From Methanofollis sp. (GTDB lineage: Archaea; Halobacteriota; Methanomicrobia; Methanomicrobiales; Methanofollaceae): 10,470 nucleotides of DNA. Position numbers and translations under genes: made by a program. Positions within the stretch are counted from its first letter, which is position 1. Every line of letters starts with the position of its first letter. Where the stretch lies: the NCBI GenBank assembly GCA_028696365.1, contig JAQVHG010000056.1:1-10470 (forward strand), given 5' to 3'. Below, in pieces: positions 1 through 7,349 of the stretch. Under the pieces are notes generated by a model. That model did not search any database and had not been told where the DNA came from. It saw only the letters and a list, made by a program, of their open reading frames with translations.

Positions 1-4
1 GCAG

Positions 5-241
5 ATGAAAGGATATCGGTATCGCCTCTACCCGACAAAGTCTCAGGTTTCTTGATTGGAACAGCTACCTTCTATAACGGGACGCTTGCAATGCGAAAAG
101 CGAAAGAACACATGGGAGCAGAGGAAAACCCTATTCACCGCTGGTACCTCGTTCGTGACACCGCCTGGTGTTGGTCATCGTGTTTGTGCAACCGGTGGAG
201 ACGTAATCCACCTCATCCTTTTCATTCCCTGTCCGGACTGA
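5..241 (+). pseudogene. Decayed IS200/IS605-family tnpB (OrfB) remnant
   Basis: Translation from the ATG at position 5 gives MKGYRYRLYPTKSQVS and then a stop. This closely resembles the N-terminal helix-turn-helix start of TnpB/OrfB proteins (typically M.. Y.fRLYPtk.Q). After the stop, the frame starting at position 52 reads TFYNGTLAMRKAKEHMG, which resembles the next conserved TnpB segment (f.yN..L..r). This suggests a frameshift near position 50. The frame ending at 241 reads GVGHRVCATGGDV, which could be a degraded C-terminal tail (compare HACGD-type endings), but that match is weak. A normal TnpB has about 350-450 residues, so most of the gene, including the RuvC-like core, is missing. 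I infer an internally deleted, non-functional relic. The N-terminal call is fairly good and the C-terminal part is tentative. Confidence 0.55.
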
Positions 242-280
242 ACCTCACCGCCCCACACCTCTGACACCTGTATAGGATCA

Positions 281-319
281 TGCCAGGGGGACGTGACCCT
301 GCGGCAGGTCACCCTGGCA
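281..319. other. Strong imperfect hairpin downstream of the tnpB remnant
   Basis: The outer arms TGCCAGG (281-287) and CCTGGCA (313-319) enclose inner arms GTGACC (293-298) and GGTCAC (307-312) with an 8-nt loop. There is a one-sided GGGAC bulge. IS200/IS605 elements carry subterminal hairpins at their ends, and this one lies about 40 nt after the possible tnpB end, so it may be a relic of the right end. It could also be a structured leader of the downstream symporter mRNA. The rest of 242-527 holds no gene I can support; it becomes T-rich after 370. Confidence 0.45.
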
Positions 320-527
320 GTCATCCCCCGTACCCATTCTATGCCAGAAGGTGCTCCCGCCGGTGCGCGCAAGGCTCTTTTTCAGACTTTCTGGACATCT
401 CTCATTATCTCTGGATTCTGTCAGTACTGTCTCTTTTCCTGGGTTCGAGTGCAGAAATCTCTTTTTTACTCTTGTGGTTCCATCCGAAATTCTCAAAAAC
501 CTCCGGGAAAATATTAGTTGTCGCCTG

Positions 528-2153
528 ATGAGCATAGAACTCATAATTATCCTGCTGTACCTCGCCCTGATGCTTGCAATCGGCTTTTTTGTCCAGCGCA
601 GGGGCGCGGTCGAGACCTCGAAGGGGTACCTGGTTGCAAACCGGAATGTTGGCCCTCTCCTGATTGGGGGCACCCTTTTCGCCACCTTCTGGGGCGGGGG
701 CACCCTTCTTGGTGGGGCCGGTGCGGCGTACGATGGGCATCTCCTTGCCACCATCGCCGACCCCTGGGCCTCAGGTATCACGCTTCTCCTGATGGCGGCG
801 TTCTTCGTCACCATCTTGCGGAAGATGAAGATCGCTTCGCTAGGGGAGATGTACTATCTCAGGTACGGGATGAAGGGCTCGCTTGTCGCCTCCTTTCTCT
901 CCCTGCCCACCCTCATCTTCTGGACCTCGGTCCAGATCCTGGCCATCGGCAAGATCCTCAACGTCCTCATCGGCCTCCCGGCCATGGAGAGTGCGGTCTT
1001 TGCCGGGCTGATCGTGATCATCTACACCTATCTTGGCGGGATGCTCGCGGTGATCATCACCGACAACATCCAGATGGTCCTGATCCTCCTCGGGCTTGCA
1101 GTCCTCATACCGACCGGCATCTCCTATGTCGGCGGGCTCGACGCCCTCGCGGCCAACACCCCTGAGGACTTCTGGTCGATCCTCCCTAACGACGCCTCGC
1201 CGAGCGGGATCGGGTGGAGCCTCACCGGGATCATGGCCTGGTTTGCGGCCTGGTGCGGGATGGGTCTTGGGAGCCTCGCCTCCCTGGACATCTCGCAGCG
1301 GGTCTTCTGCGCACGGGATGATAATGCGGCCAGGCAGGGTCTCCTCTTCGGGACCGGGCTGTACTGGGTCGCAGGCCTCGGGCCCATCGTCCTCGGCCTG
1401 GTCGGGATCGTGATGGTGAACACCGGGCTCATCGACGGAGCGCTCCTGGCGCAGGATCCCGAGTTGATCGTCCCCTACCTCGCCAAGACCCTCCTCTCCC
1501 CCTGGATGATGGCCCTCTTTGTCGGGTCGCTGGTCGCGGCGATCATGTCCACCGCGAGTTCAGCGATCTTCGCCGCCGCGGCGGTCATCTCGACCAACTT
1601 TATCCACGGCTCGGTCTCAGACCATATGCATCAGGAGCGGAGGGTGCTCAGGATTACTAGGCTCCTGGTCGTCGCCATCGGTCTGCTCTGCATTGGGATC
1701 AGTTTCACCGCCACTGGGGTCTATGACCTGATGATCTTCGGGTTTACGCTCCTCTTTGCCTGCCTCTTCTGGACGGTGGTCTGCGGACTCTTCTGGAAGC
1801 GTGCGAACACACCAGGAGCGATCGCCTCGATGCTCGGCGGATTTGTCACTACCCTTGCCGGGATCGCCGCCCTCTCTCTTCAGGAAGGGGCGTTCACCCT
1901 TGTCCCACCAGACAACGAGTGGACGGTCTTCTTCACCTTCGTCCCGACGGCGGTGGCAGGGGCGGCGATGTTCGTCGTCTCGGTCCTGACCCAGGCCTCT
2001 CACCCGCCGGTGCCGCTCAGGGATACCGATGGCAATGTCCTGAAATGGCCCGAACTTGCCGAGCAACCGGTGATCGTCAGGCGTGAACCTGACAGTCACC
2101 CGGTGGCAGCGGTGCCGGTGGGGGGCACAAAACATGTCCATGAAGAGGAGTGA
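528..2153 (+). CDS. Sodium:solute symporter (SSS family)
   Basis: This is a 541-residue polytopic membrane protein that should couple Na+ influx to uptake of an organic solute. The substrate cannot be read from the sequence. The start at 528 (MSIELIIILLYLALML) places the first transmembrane helix at the N-terminus, as in the family; the in-frame extension back to 351 is polar, atypical and rejected. About 12-13 hydrophobic segments are visible. Segment 2 is glycine-rich (TFWGGGTLLGG, about residues 53-63). The AAIMST stretch at about residues 337-342 matches the A-x-x-S-T/S Na+-site motif known from PutP and vSGLT (A338, S341 and T342 here). The last 50 residues form a hydrophilic cytoplasmic tail ending HVHEEE. 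No clear Shine-Dalgarno precedes the ATG. The gene stands alone, converging on the M28 peptidase gene. Family assignment is confident; substrate is unknown. Confidence 0.93.
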   Translation: MSIELIIILLYLALMLAIGFFVQRRGAVETSKGYLVANRNVGPLLIGGTLFATFWGGGTLLGGAGAAYDGHLLATIADPWASGITLLLMAAFFVTILRKMKIASLGEMYYLRYGMKGSLVASFLSLPTLIFWTSVQILAIGKILNVLIGLPAMESAVFAGLIVIIYTYLGGMLAVIITDNIQMVLILLGLAVLIPTGISYVGGLDALAANTPEDFWSILPNDASPSGIGWSLTGIMAWFAAWCGMGLGSLASLDISQRVFCARDDNAARQGLLFGTGLYWVAGLGPIVLGLVGIVMVNTGLIDGALLAQDPELIVPYLAKTLLSPWMMALFVGSLVAAIMSTASSAIFAAAAVISTNFIHGSVSDHMHQERRVLRITRLLVVAIGLLCIGISFTATGVYDLMIFGFTLLFACLFWTVVCGLFWKRANTPGAIASMLGGFVTTLAGIAALSLQEGAFTLVPPDNEWTVFFTFVPTAVAGAAMFVVSVLTQASHPPVPLRDTDGNVLKWPELAEQPVIVRREPDSHPVAAVPVGGTKHVHEEE

Positions 2154-2157
2154 TTTC

Positions 2158-2170
2158 TCTCTCTTTTTTT
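2158..2170 (+). terminator. T-rich archaeal terminator after the symporter
   Basis: A pyrimidine/T tract (CTCTCTCTTTTTTT) begins a few bases after the symporter stop. Archaeal transcription commonly stops at such oligo-T tracts without a hairpin. The repeat element starts directly after it. Confidence 0.5.
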
Positions 2171-2375
2171 GGGTTCTGTAGAGACCCCCATAGATATTGT
2201 AAGGCCTTCCCACCTCAATCGCGCCGGGGGTTGCACCTCTCTCTTCAGGTCACCAATTGTGCCTTCGGCCCTGTCTTGATCTCGGGGGTCCATGGGCAGC
2301 GCCCCCGGCGAAAAACGAGGGGGAGGCGGGCGACACACATTCTCACCACAATAGGGGAGGGTTTCTACAGGGTCC
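2171..2375 (-). repeat. MITE-like intergenic element, copy 1
   Basis: The left end reads GGGTTCTGTAGAGACCCC. The right end, on the minus strand, reads GGACCCTGTAGAAACCCTCC, giving inverted termini of about 20-28 bp that also share CTATTG/ATATTG further in. Read on the minus strand, the interior has CGCCGGGGGCGCTGCC followed by a GGACCCCC tail (2283-2311). Further on is GATTGAGGTGGGAAGGC, then CAATATC (about 2193-2220), the same modules and order as the copy at 4622-4967. It fills the space between two convergent genes, 17 bases from each stop codon. A T6 run on the plus strand follows its end (2375-2380). No ORF inside is credible. Confidence 0.65.
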
Positions 2376-2392
2376 TTTTTTGAAGAATTACA

Positions 2393-4114
2393 TCAATAGA
2401 AGATAACGCTCCCACTGCCGACGGCGTTTTTGTCCCCCCTGCTACAGGAAATGTTCCATTGATACGTTCCCGGACCCTCTGGTTCCAGTCGGAGCGCGAT
2501 CTCATGTCTCTGTGAATTATCGAGGAATGGGATGTCATAGATGTGATACTCCCTTTCCCCCACCCAGAACGCCGCCGTCTGCAGGAAGGCATCTGCAGTA
2601 TCTACGTACTCGCACCCTACCACGACGCGATAGTCTTCGTCAGGGCTGTATGCGCAGGAGTACGTCGGGCGTGTCGATGCTGAGCAGGAGGCCCCCCCGG
2701 TCTCATCGACCTGGAGGAGTCCTCCGTCGAAGTCCACGATCCTGAATTTCTGTATGGTAAATGCTGTCTGGTTGGCCCCGATGACCTCACCATCGCTCCC
2801 ATATGCGACGACTATGAAGGTGTGCGGCCCTGAGGTAGGGACCACAGGATGATCATTGTCAAGGTTCTGTATCAGTATCCCGTCAAAGTAGCCGTCGACC
2901 TGTGTCACCTCATCGGGATTTTCTAGATGGTAGGAGAGTTGGACAGACGCAAAGGTGGCATAGATGACTTCCCGTTCACCTCCCCACTGTATGGCGACGG
3001 CGTTGCCCGATGCGTCCGGCAGCTCGGTCTCCACTCCTATCCCTGTGATCGTCGTGACGCTCCTGCTCCCCCCGGGCCCATAGGTGATCGCCTGCACGGT
3101 GTGAGGGCCTTCAGGGAGAGTAACCGAACCAGAGGGGAGCACTCCGAGGCTGGTGCCGTCCACGATCACCTCGACGATTGTATCTTCTGGTCGGGTGAAG
3201 ACGATCGTTCCGTCCTCGACCCTGAGATCGATCCCGGGCGCCGGATCGCCGGCGGCTACGTCGGACCCTACCACCGTCCCGGCGACGATGCGTGCGCACT
3301 CGGCAGCAAGCGTGTAGTTGAGGCATTCGGGCCGGTCGTCTGGCGTGTGCATGATCTGGCGGCTCTCCTCCTCATAGATCCTGAGCGCCGGTATCATGGC
3401 GGCACGGAAGGAGTCTTCGTCTCCCTCGGCTGCGGCGGACGGCAGGTGCATCGTCACCTCATCGAGGCATGTTGAGGAGGGTAGTGTATTGAGGATCCAC
3501 CGATGTTGAGGGAGCACCGAGATATGCAACCGGTCCCCTAAAGCCACACAGTCGAGGCTTATCGCGAAGACGATCCTGTCGTGGAGGTCAGGGTTGTCGG
3601 CCAACCACCGCCTGCTCCCGTCAAGCCCGGTCTCCTCCCCACCGAAGGCGATGAAATAGATGGTCCGGTTCAGGGTGATGTCTTCGAGGATCCTCGCGAC
3701 CTCGAGCATCGTGGCCACACCCGCGGCATTGTCGTCGGCACCGGGCGTCTCGGGATCAGCGGTGTCATAGTGAGCGCAGATAACGACGATCTCGTCGGTC
3801 GCTCCCTCCCTGACACCGATGATATTCGAAGAGAGACTGAGTTCGGGATCAAAATAGCAGTTCGTATATGCAAACCTCTCTGTGCCGACCGATAGCCCAT
3901 ACTCCTCCATCGTCTCGGCAATGTAGGTTGCTGCCTCGACCCGCTCTTCAGACCCGAGGGCCCGCTCGAAGGTGCAGAGGTCGTAGGTCGTCTGCTCGAT
4001 CCTCTCGGGATCTGGTGCCGGGATCTCAAGGGCGGATGCCGGAGATGCCAGAACAATTCCAATGAATATGATCAGAATGACGCTGCCGCCCCCCACTACC
4101 GATAGATGTTGCAT
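2393..4114 (-). CDS. Secreted M28-family zinc aminopeptidase with C-terminal extension
   Basis: The product is 573 residues. Residues 1-28 form a signal peptide (MQHLSVVGGGSVILIIFIGIVLASPASA), so it should act outside the membrane. The M28 di-zinc set appears complete: H115 and D117 (AHYDTAD), D128 (GADDNAAG), E160-E161 (GGEETGLDGS, catalytic base and ligand), D188 (SLDC) and H256 (MHTPDD). The family removes N-terminal residues from peptides. Residues about 290-573 are a non-catalytic extension rich in predicted beta strands, with PEGA/Ig-like phrases (LPEGPHTVQAITYG and SGPHTFIVVAYGSDG). The last part has several cysteines (CSASTRPTYSC and others) that could form disulfides. There is no C-terminal anchor. 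I chose the start at 4114, not 4213, because AAGGAGATGG lies just upstream as a ribosome site and it places the signal peptide at the N-terminus. The gene is monocistronic. Confidence 0.9.
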   Translation of the reverse strand: MQHLSVVGGGSVILIIFIGIVLASPASALEIPAPDPERIEQTTYDLCTFERALGSEERVEAATYIAETMEEYGLSVGTERFAYTNCYFDPELSLSSNIIGVREGATDEIVVICAHYDTADPETPGADDNAAGVATMLEVARILEDITLNRTIYFIAFGGEETGLDGSRRWLADNPDLHDRIVFAISLDCVALGDRLHISVLPQHRWILNTLPSSTCLDEVTMHLPSAAAEGDEDSFRAAMIPALRIYEEESRQIMHTPDDRPECLNYTLAAECARIVAGTVVGSDVAAGDPAPGIDLRVEDGTIVFTRPEDTIVEVIVDGTSLGVLPSGSVTLPEGPHTVQAITYGPGGSRSVTTITGIGVETELPDASGNAVAIQWGGEREVIYATFASVQLSYHLENPDEVTQVDGYFDGILIQNLDNDHPVVPTSGPHTFIVVAYGSDGEVIGANQTAFTIQKFRIVDFDGGLLQVDETGGASCSASTRPTYSCAYSPDEDYRVVVGCEYVDTADAFLQTAAFWVGEREYHIYDIPFLDNSQRHEIALRLEPEGPGTYQWNISCSRGDKNAVGSGSVIFY

Positions 4115-4180
4115 GGCTCCATCTCCTTCTCTCAGGCATCGGTGGCGCGGCCGTTGCCCAGATGAGAAGTTCGTCTCTGA

Positions 4181-4190
4181 GTTATATGTG
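4181..4190 (-). promoter_or_regulatory. Candidate TATA box for the M28 peptidase gene
   Basis: On the minus strand the sequence reads CACATATAAC, a good archaeal TATA-like motif in an otherwise GC-rich stretch. It lies about 70 nt upstream of the ATG. Transcription would start near 4160, leaving a leader of about 45 nt that contains the GGAG ribosome site. Confidence 0.45.
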
Positions 4191-4329
4191 ATCTCTGAGC
4201 ATGGAGGCTCCATGTCGATCAGAAGAGAGTATGCACACCGTGGTTTATGGGGGTTTGAATTTGTATGGTCGAACTTGTATAATCGGCGTGCTTTCCCGGA
4301 TCTTCGTGTCGAGGACTCTATTGAAAATC

Positions 4330-4623
4330 GGCTCTGTAGAAATTATCTTGATTGTTCTCTTCGACGGAGGTCTGGGTGACACTCACCCCTGGCACGATGA
4401 TGCGAGGAGACACGTCGCTCTGCATAGCCGCCCTCATCAATAGGATCTTTCCTGTCATCTCGCGCTGGGGGGAGACCCCCAGGATCCCCCACGATGAGGA
4501 TAGGCGGTGGCGGCCATTCGATGATCTTCCCGCGTGGTGTCCTGCTCAGAAGGAGGAACACAGAGACCCACGTTCATGTTCACCGCGTATACCTGAACCC
4601 AGAGTTCATATCTGATTCTACAG
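4330..4623 (+). repeat. MITE-like intergenic element, copy 2
   Basis: It starts with GGCTCTGTAGAAATTATCTTGATTG and ends with GATTCTACAG, so its termini are inverted (CTGTAGAA). Inside are a short palindrome CTGGGGG-CCCCCAG (4465-4482) and GATGAGGATAGGCGG (4491-4505), resembling modules in the other copies. The right 50 bases, read on the minus strand, are CTGTAGAATCAGATATGAAC then GGGTTCAGGTATAC, an end variant also found at 6319 and at 6783 (minus). The right end abuts copy 3 head to head (ATTCTACAGTTCTGTAGAAA). No coding sequence is evident. Confidence 0.6.
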
Positions 4624-4967
4624 TTCTGTAGAAACCATCTTCTTTTCATCACCTCAACCCCCCTATGAACTGAATCCATTGCCTTCCCTCATGCTCACGC
4701 CGGGGGCGCTGCCTCCTGACCCCCGCCCGGGATGAAGATTGAGGTGGGAAGGCGGAGCAATATCCATGAAGAGGGGGTTGCCGTACCCCGCCTATCGCTT
4801 GCGTGGGGGTTTGGGGGCAGCACGCCCCCCCCCATCGAAGAGAACCATCAAAAGGGCATATCTAAAGACCCGATTTTACAACCCCAGAAGATCGGAACTC
4901 TATCTTTCACCTGGAATCTTTGATCCTCTGTATTCTCAAGTTCGCTCCGCTCACACTCTACAGAGCC
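4622..4967 (+). repeat. MITE-like intergenic element, copy 3
   Basis: It runs from AGTTCTGTAGAAACC to CTCTACAGAGCC (minus strand GGCTCTGTAGAG). The interior carries CGCCGGGGGCGCTGCC (4699-4714), GATGAAGATTGAGGTGGGAAGGC (4731-4753), CAATATCCATGAAGAGGGGG (4758-4777), CCTATCGCTTGCG and a second palindrome, GGGGGCAGCACGCCCCC (about 4812-4828). This is one of the two most complete copies and shares its core with copies 1 and 4. It lies in the gene-free kilobase between the M28 promoter and the propeller gene. Confidence 0.65.
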
Positions 4968-4977
4968 ATTTCTTCAG

Positions 4978-5207
4978 CCCTGTAGAACCCCTCGCCAATT
5001 CTCGGTGCGAGCGCTATCCACCCGTCTTCCCATATCTTCTCGCCGGGGGCTCTGCCCCCGGACCCCTAGGATGAAGATAGGGCTGGGAAGGCACATCCAT
5101 TGAACATGAAGCGAGTATTGCTATCCCCCGCCTATCGCTTGCGCAGGGGGGACCGGTGGGCGGCACGCCCCCCCGCAGAGATAACTCAAGAGCATTTCTA
5201 CAGAGCC
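4978..5207 (+). repeat. MITE-like intergenic element, copy 4
   Basis: It starts with CCCTGTAGAACCCC and ends with CATTTCTACAGAGCC. The perfect palindrome CCGGGGGC-TCT-GCCCCCGG is at 5043-5061. GATGAAGATAGGGCTGGGAAGG follows at 5070, then CCCGCCTATCGCTTGCG (5127-5143) and GGCGGCACGCCCCCCC. The right end read on the minus strand (AATGGCTCTGTAGAAATGCTCTTGAG, then GGGGGGGCGTGCCGCCC) aligns well with the left end of the copy at 9420. So each end of the element carries terminus plus GC palindrome. The sequence CAGAGCCATTTnTTCAG recurs at 4961 and 5201. The element stops 6 bases short of the propeller gene's stop codon. Confidence 0.65.
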
Positions 5208-5213
5208 ATTTAT

Positions 5214-6194
5214 TCAGGTACTCGCACGTTCAGAGAGGTCGTAGAGATAGATATCGCGGTTCCCATTCCTCTCGTCGGTCCAGACAACATAATCGCCACT
5301 GATCTCTGGCTCATACTGGTCGGCTTCGTCGGTGGTGACCTGCCTCTCCTCGCCGTTTCTGAGGTCATAGAGATAGATGTCGCGGTTCCCATTCCTCTCG
5401 TCGGTCCAGACGATCCGCTCGCCGCTGATCGCCGGTTCGTACTGGTCGGCCTGGTCGTCGGTGATCTGCACCTCCTCGCCGGTGGAAAGGTCATAGAGAT
5501 AGATGTCGCGGTGCTCGTTTCTTGTGTCGGTCCAGACGATCCGGTCGCCGTCAAATGCCGCCTCGTACTGATCGGCCTCGTTGATGGTGAGTCTGGTCTC
5601 CTCCCCAGTGGTGAGGTTGCCAAGATAGATGTCGGCGTTCGAGTACCTGTTATCGGTCCAGACGATCAGATCGTCGGAGAGCGCGGGATACCCCTGGAAG
5701 GGAACACTCTCGGTGACTGGCGTCTCGTTGCCCACGCGGAGGTCGAAGAGATAGACATTGACATTGAGAGTCCGCACGTCGGCCCAGGCGATCCGCACCC
5801 CTTCGATTGAGGGATCGCCCTGTACGCCTGGGTCGTCGGTGATCCTGGTCTCCTCGCCGCTTTGAAGGTCGTAGAGATAGATGTCCTCCTTCCCGTGGCG
5901 TGTGTCGGCCCAGACGACCCGCGTGCCAGAGATAGCCGGGCTGTACTGCCTCTCAGGTTCATCGGTGACCTGAGTCAGGTTCCCACTCGTGAGGTTGTAG
6001 AGAAAGATATCCTCGTTCCCGTTTCTCGTGTCGGTCCAGACAATGCGGTCGCCGTCGACCACTGGCATATACTGATCGGCCTCGTCGGTGGTGACCTGCC
6101 TCTCCGCACCATCCATGCCCGCCGCCTGCATGGCAAGCAATGCTGCAGGTAACAGCACGAGCACCGCGATAATCATGTATCGTCTTCTCATCAT
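5214..6194 (-). CDS. Secreted seven-bladed TolB/WD40-like beta-propeller protein
   Basis: The product is 326 residues: a signal peptide (MMRRRYMIIAVLVLLPAALLAM, cleavage near 23-29), then seven tandem units of exactly 42 residues covering about 31-324. The unit consensus runs E.QVT..EADQY.P.ISG, then RIVWTD.RNGN.DIYLYDL.. GE. Seven units and almost nothing else imply one closed seven-bladed propeller. Such archaeal proteins are exported and probably bind ligands or cell-surface partners; no catalytic residues are seen. Blades 6 and 7 both contain VWTDERNGNRDIYLYDL, while blades 3 and 4 are the most diverged. A 126-bp period is obvious in the DNA, showing recent duplication or gene conversion. 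There is no C-terminal sorting signal or anchor. A run of G just before the ATG could act as a weak ribosome site. ATG 6191 is an alternative start. Confidence 0.88.
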   Translation of the reverse strand: MMRRRYMIIAVLVLLPAALLAMQAAGMDGAERQVTTDEADQYMPVVDGDRIVWTDTRNGNEDIFLYNLTSGNLTQVTDEPERQYSPAISGTRVVWADTRHGKEDIYLYDLQSGEETRITDDPGVQGDPSIEGVRIAWADVRTLNVNVYLFDLRVGNETPVTESVPFQGYPALSDDLIVWTDNRYSNADIYLGNLTTGEETRLTINEADQYEAAFDGDRIVWTDTRNEHRDIYLYDLSTGEEVQITDDQADQYEPAISGERIVWTDERNGNRDIYLYDLRNGEERQVTTDEADQYEPEISGDYVVWTDERNGNRDIYLYDLSERAST

Positions 6195-6215
6195 CGTCCC
6201 CCCCCAGTATTCATG

Positions 6216-6221
6216 ATTAAA
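6216..6221 (-). promoter_or_regulatory. Possible TATA element for the propeller gene
   Basis: The minus strand reads CTCCTTTAATCATG, placing TTTAAT 22-27 nt upstream of the ATG at 6194. That spacing fits a leaderless transcript. A second AT-rich site (CAATTATCTT, about 6250-6258) could instead give a leader of about 30 nt. I cannot choose between them. Confidence 0.3.
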
Positions 6222-6315
6222 GGAGAGCGTGATCGGACGCCTGATTCAAGATAATTGAACCCAGCCCTCTCTCCTGATGCGCACCAGGGCGATGCTGAAA
6301 AATAAAGGTTGTGTC

Positions 6316-6783
6316 GGGTCTGTAGAATCGGACACGAACCGCGGGTTCACGTGTACACATTGAAACATTGCTCAGAAAAGCGTTTCAGAGTTTGGATAGT
6401 TCTCTATTCTTGCGACAGGCGGATCAGGAAGATACCTTTCATTCGCTGTTCTCCGGCCTCCAGGATGAAGAGTGGGCCGGGAAGGTTGAGTGGATGAACG
6501 TGATGAGGGTGTTGCCATCCATTGCTTCTCTAAGGAGCCGTTCTCTACACAAAGATCGCCGTAGAAGGTCTCTAAAATGGGTACTGTAGATATCTTTGTG
6601 GTGATGCTCTTCCGCCGGGGGGCTTGGCCGCCCCCCAAACTCCCCCGCGACTAGGATGGGCGGGGTAGCGAATTGAACACGGTCTCCATTGATTCTCTAG
6701 TCTTGGAAAGAGAGAGGGCAAGCGACGAGAAGTTTTCATCTCGTATGCTTGAGCCCTAAGGTTCATGCCGAATTCTACAATGC
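6316..6783. repeat. Composite MITE-like element, copy 5 (two nested ends)
   Basis: The left end TCTGTAGAATCGGACACGAACCGCGGGTTCACGTGTAC (from 6319) is matched on the minus strand at the right end by TTGTAGAATTCGGCATGAAC (from about 6781). Similarity extends to about 48 bases with roughly 70% identity. Inside are GATGAAGAGTGGGCCGGGAAGG (6464), a further end GGGTACTGTAGATATC (6579) and the palindrome GGGGGGC-TTGGCC-GCCCCCC (6617-6636). This may be two adjoining elements or one inserted in another. It fills most of the 620-base gap between the propeller and flavodoxin genes. I see no gene there. Confidence 0.5.
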
Positions 6784-6814
6784 CCAAAATGGTGTTATGT
6801 TCTACGGTTCTGGC

Positions 6815-7327
6815 CTACTCCTTGAGGGTGAAGAGGACAGAAGGCAGGGCCCTGGCCCACTTCCTGATCGCCGTCCAGTCCCTTGCGTCCCCTGGGGTTG
6901 CCCTGGCCATCTTCATGATCTGGAGGTCAGCCTTGCTCATCCCTTCGGGATCGAACTTCCCGGCAAAGGTCCCCTCGGTCTGGGGGTGGACGTACATCCG
7001 CAACTCGTTCATCGAGGCCCTAGCCGATTTCTTTATCAGATCGCTCTCCTCTTTCATCGAATATCCGACTGCAAAGGCAGCGAGCGGACGCTCGTTCAAC
7101 TCGACCCTGAAGTGCTTGGCCAGGTCGACCGCCTCAGGGAGCCACTTGCCCATATAGATCGGGCTGCCGGCGACGACGGCGGCGTAGGGCGTGACGTCTT
7201 CGACCTCCATCACGTTCATGCAGTCGACCTCATAGCCAAGGTCCCTGATCTCGTCTGCGATGACCTGGGCGATCTCCTCTGTCGAGCCGTACCTGCTCGC
7301 GTATGCCACTAATATCCTCTCAATCAT
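6815..7327 (-). CDS. HemG-like flavodoxin-domain protein (flavodoxin_5 type)
   Basis: This 170-residue soluble protein has a flavodoxin fold. The FMN phosphate loop is at residues 8-19 (AYASRYGSTEEI) and a second loop, GSPIYMG, is at 54-60. The C-terminal pattern (GTFAGKFDPEG, then GDARDWTAIRKWA at 147-159) is typical of the group that includes menaquinone-dependent protoporphyrinogen oxidase. Archaea make heme by the siroheme (Ahb) route, which does not need HemG, so I infer a general FMN-dependent electron-transfer role. I chose the ATG at 7327 because GGAG lies a few bases upstream and the flavodoxin strand begins there; the ATG at 7339 would add only four residues. It follows the DUF2156 gene by 22 bases and is probably the last gene of a three-gene operon. 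Confidence 0.85.
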   Translation of the reverse strand: MIERILVAYASRYGSTEEIAQVIADEIRDLGYEVDCMNVMEVEDVTPYAAVVAGSPIYMGKWLPEAVDLAKHFRVELNERPLAAFAVGYSMKEESDLIKKSARASMNELRMYVHPQTEGTFAGKFDPEGMSKADLQIMKMARATPGDARDWTAIRKWARALPSVLFTLKE

Positions 7328-7349
7328 GCTCCACTCCATATCGACGCAT

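Noticed and set aside
438..458. GGGTTCGAGT resembling a tRNA T-loop
   Set aside because: No matching T-stem, acceptor stem or anticodon arm can be built around it.
351..527. N-terminal extension of the symporter from the ATG at 351
   Set aside because: The added 59 residues are polar and unlike the family; the first transmembrane helix starts right after the ATG at 528.
4115..4213. In-frame upstream start of the M28 peptidase at 4213
   Set aside because: It would bury the signal peptide behind 33 polar residues, and the good ribosome site belongs to the ATG at 4114.
4062..4379. 105-codon plus-strand open frame upstream of the repeat region
   Set aside because: It overlaps the peptidase start and its promoter antisense, has no recognisable protein features and runs into a repeat element.
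4698..4731. GC-rich palindromes read as bacterial-type intrinsic terminators
   Set aside because: They lack a following T run, recur inside the repeat family on either strand and are not the archaeal terminator type.
5100..5810. 236-codon plus-strand open frame with a repeating pattern (EIDVAVPIPLVGPDD)
   Set aside because: It is the antisense shadow of the 126-bp propeller repeats. The minus-strand frame has a signal peptide and regular blades.
5214..6120. Regular 126-bp direct repeats considered as a CRISPR or satellite array
   Set aside because: The period is exactly 42 codons, the units encode propeller blades and there are no unique spacers.
6749..7312. 187-codon plus-strand open frame
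   Set aside because: It lies antisense to the flavodoxin gene, whose FMN-binding motifs are clear.
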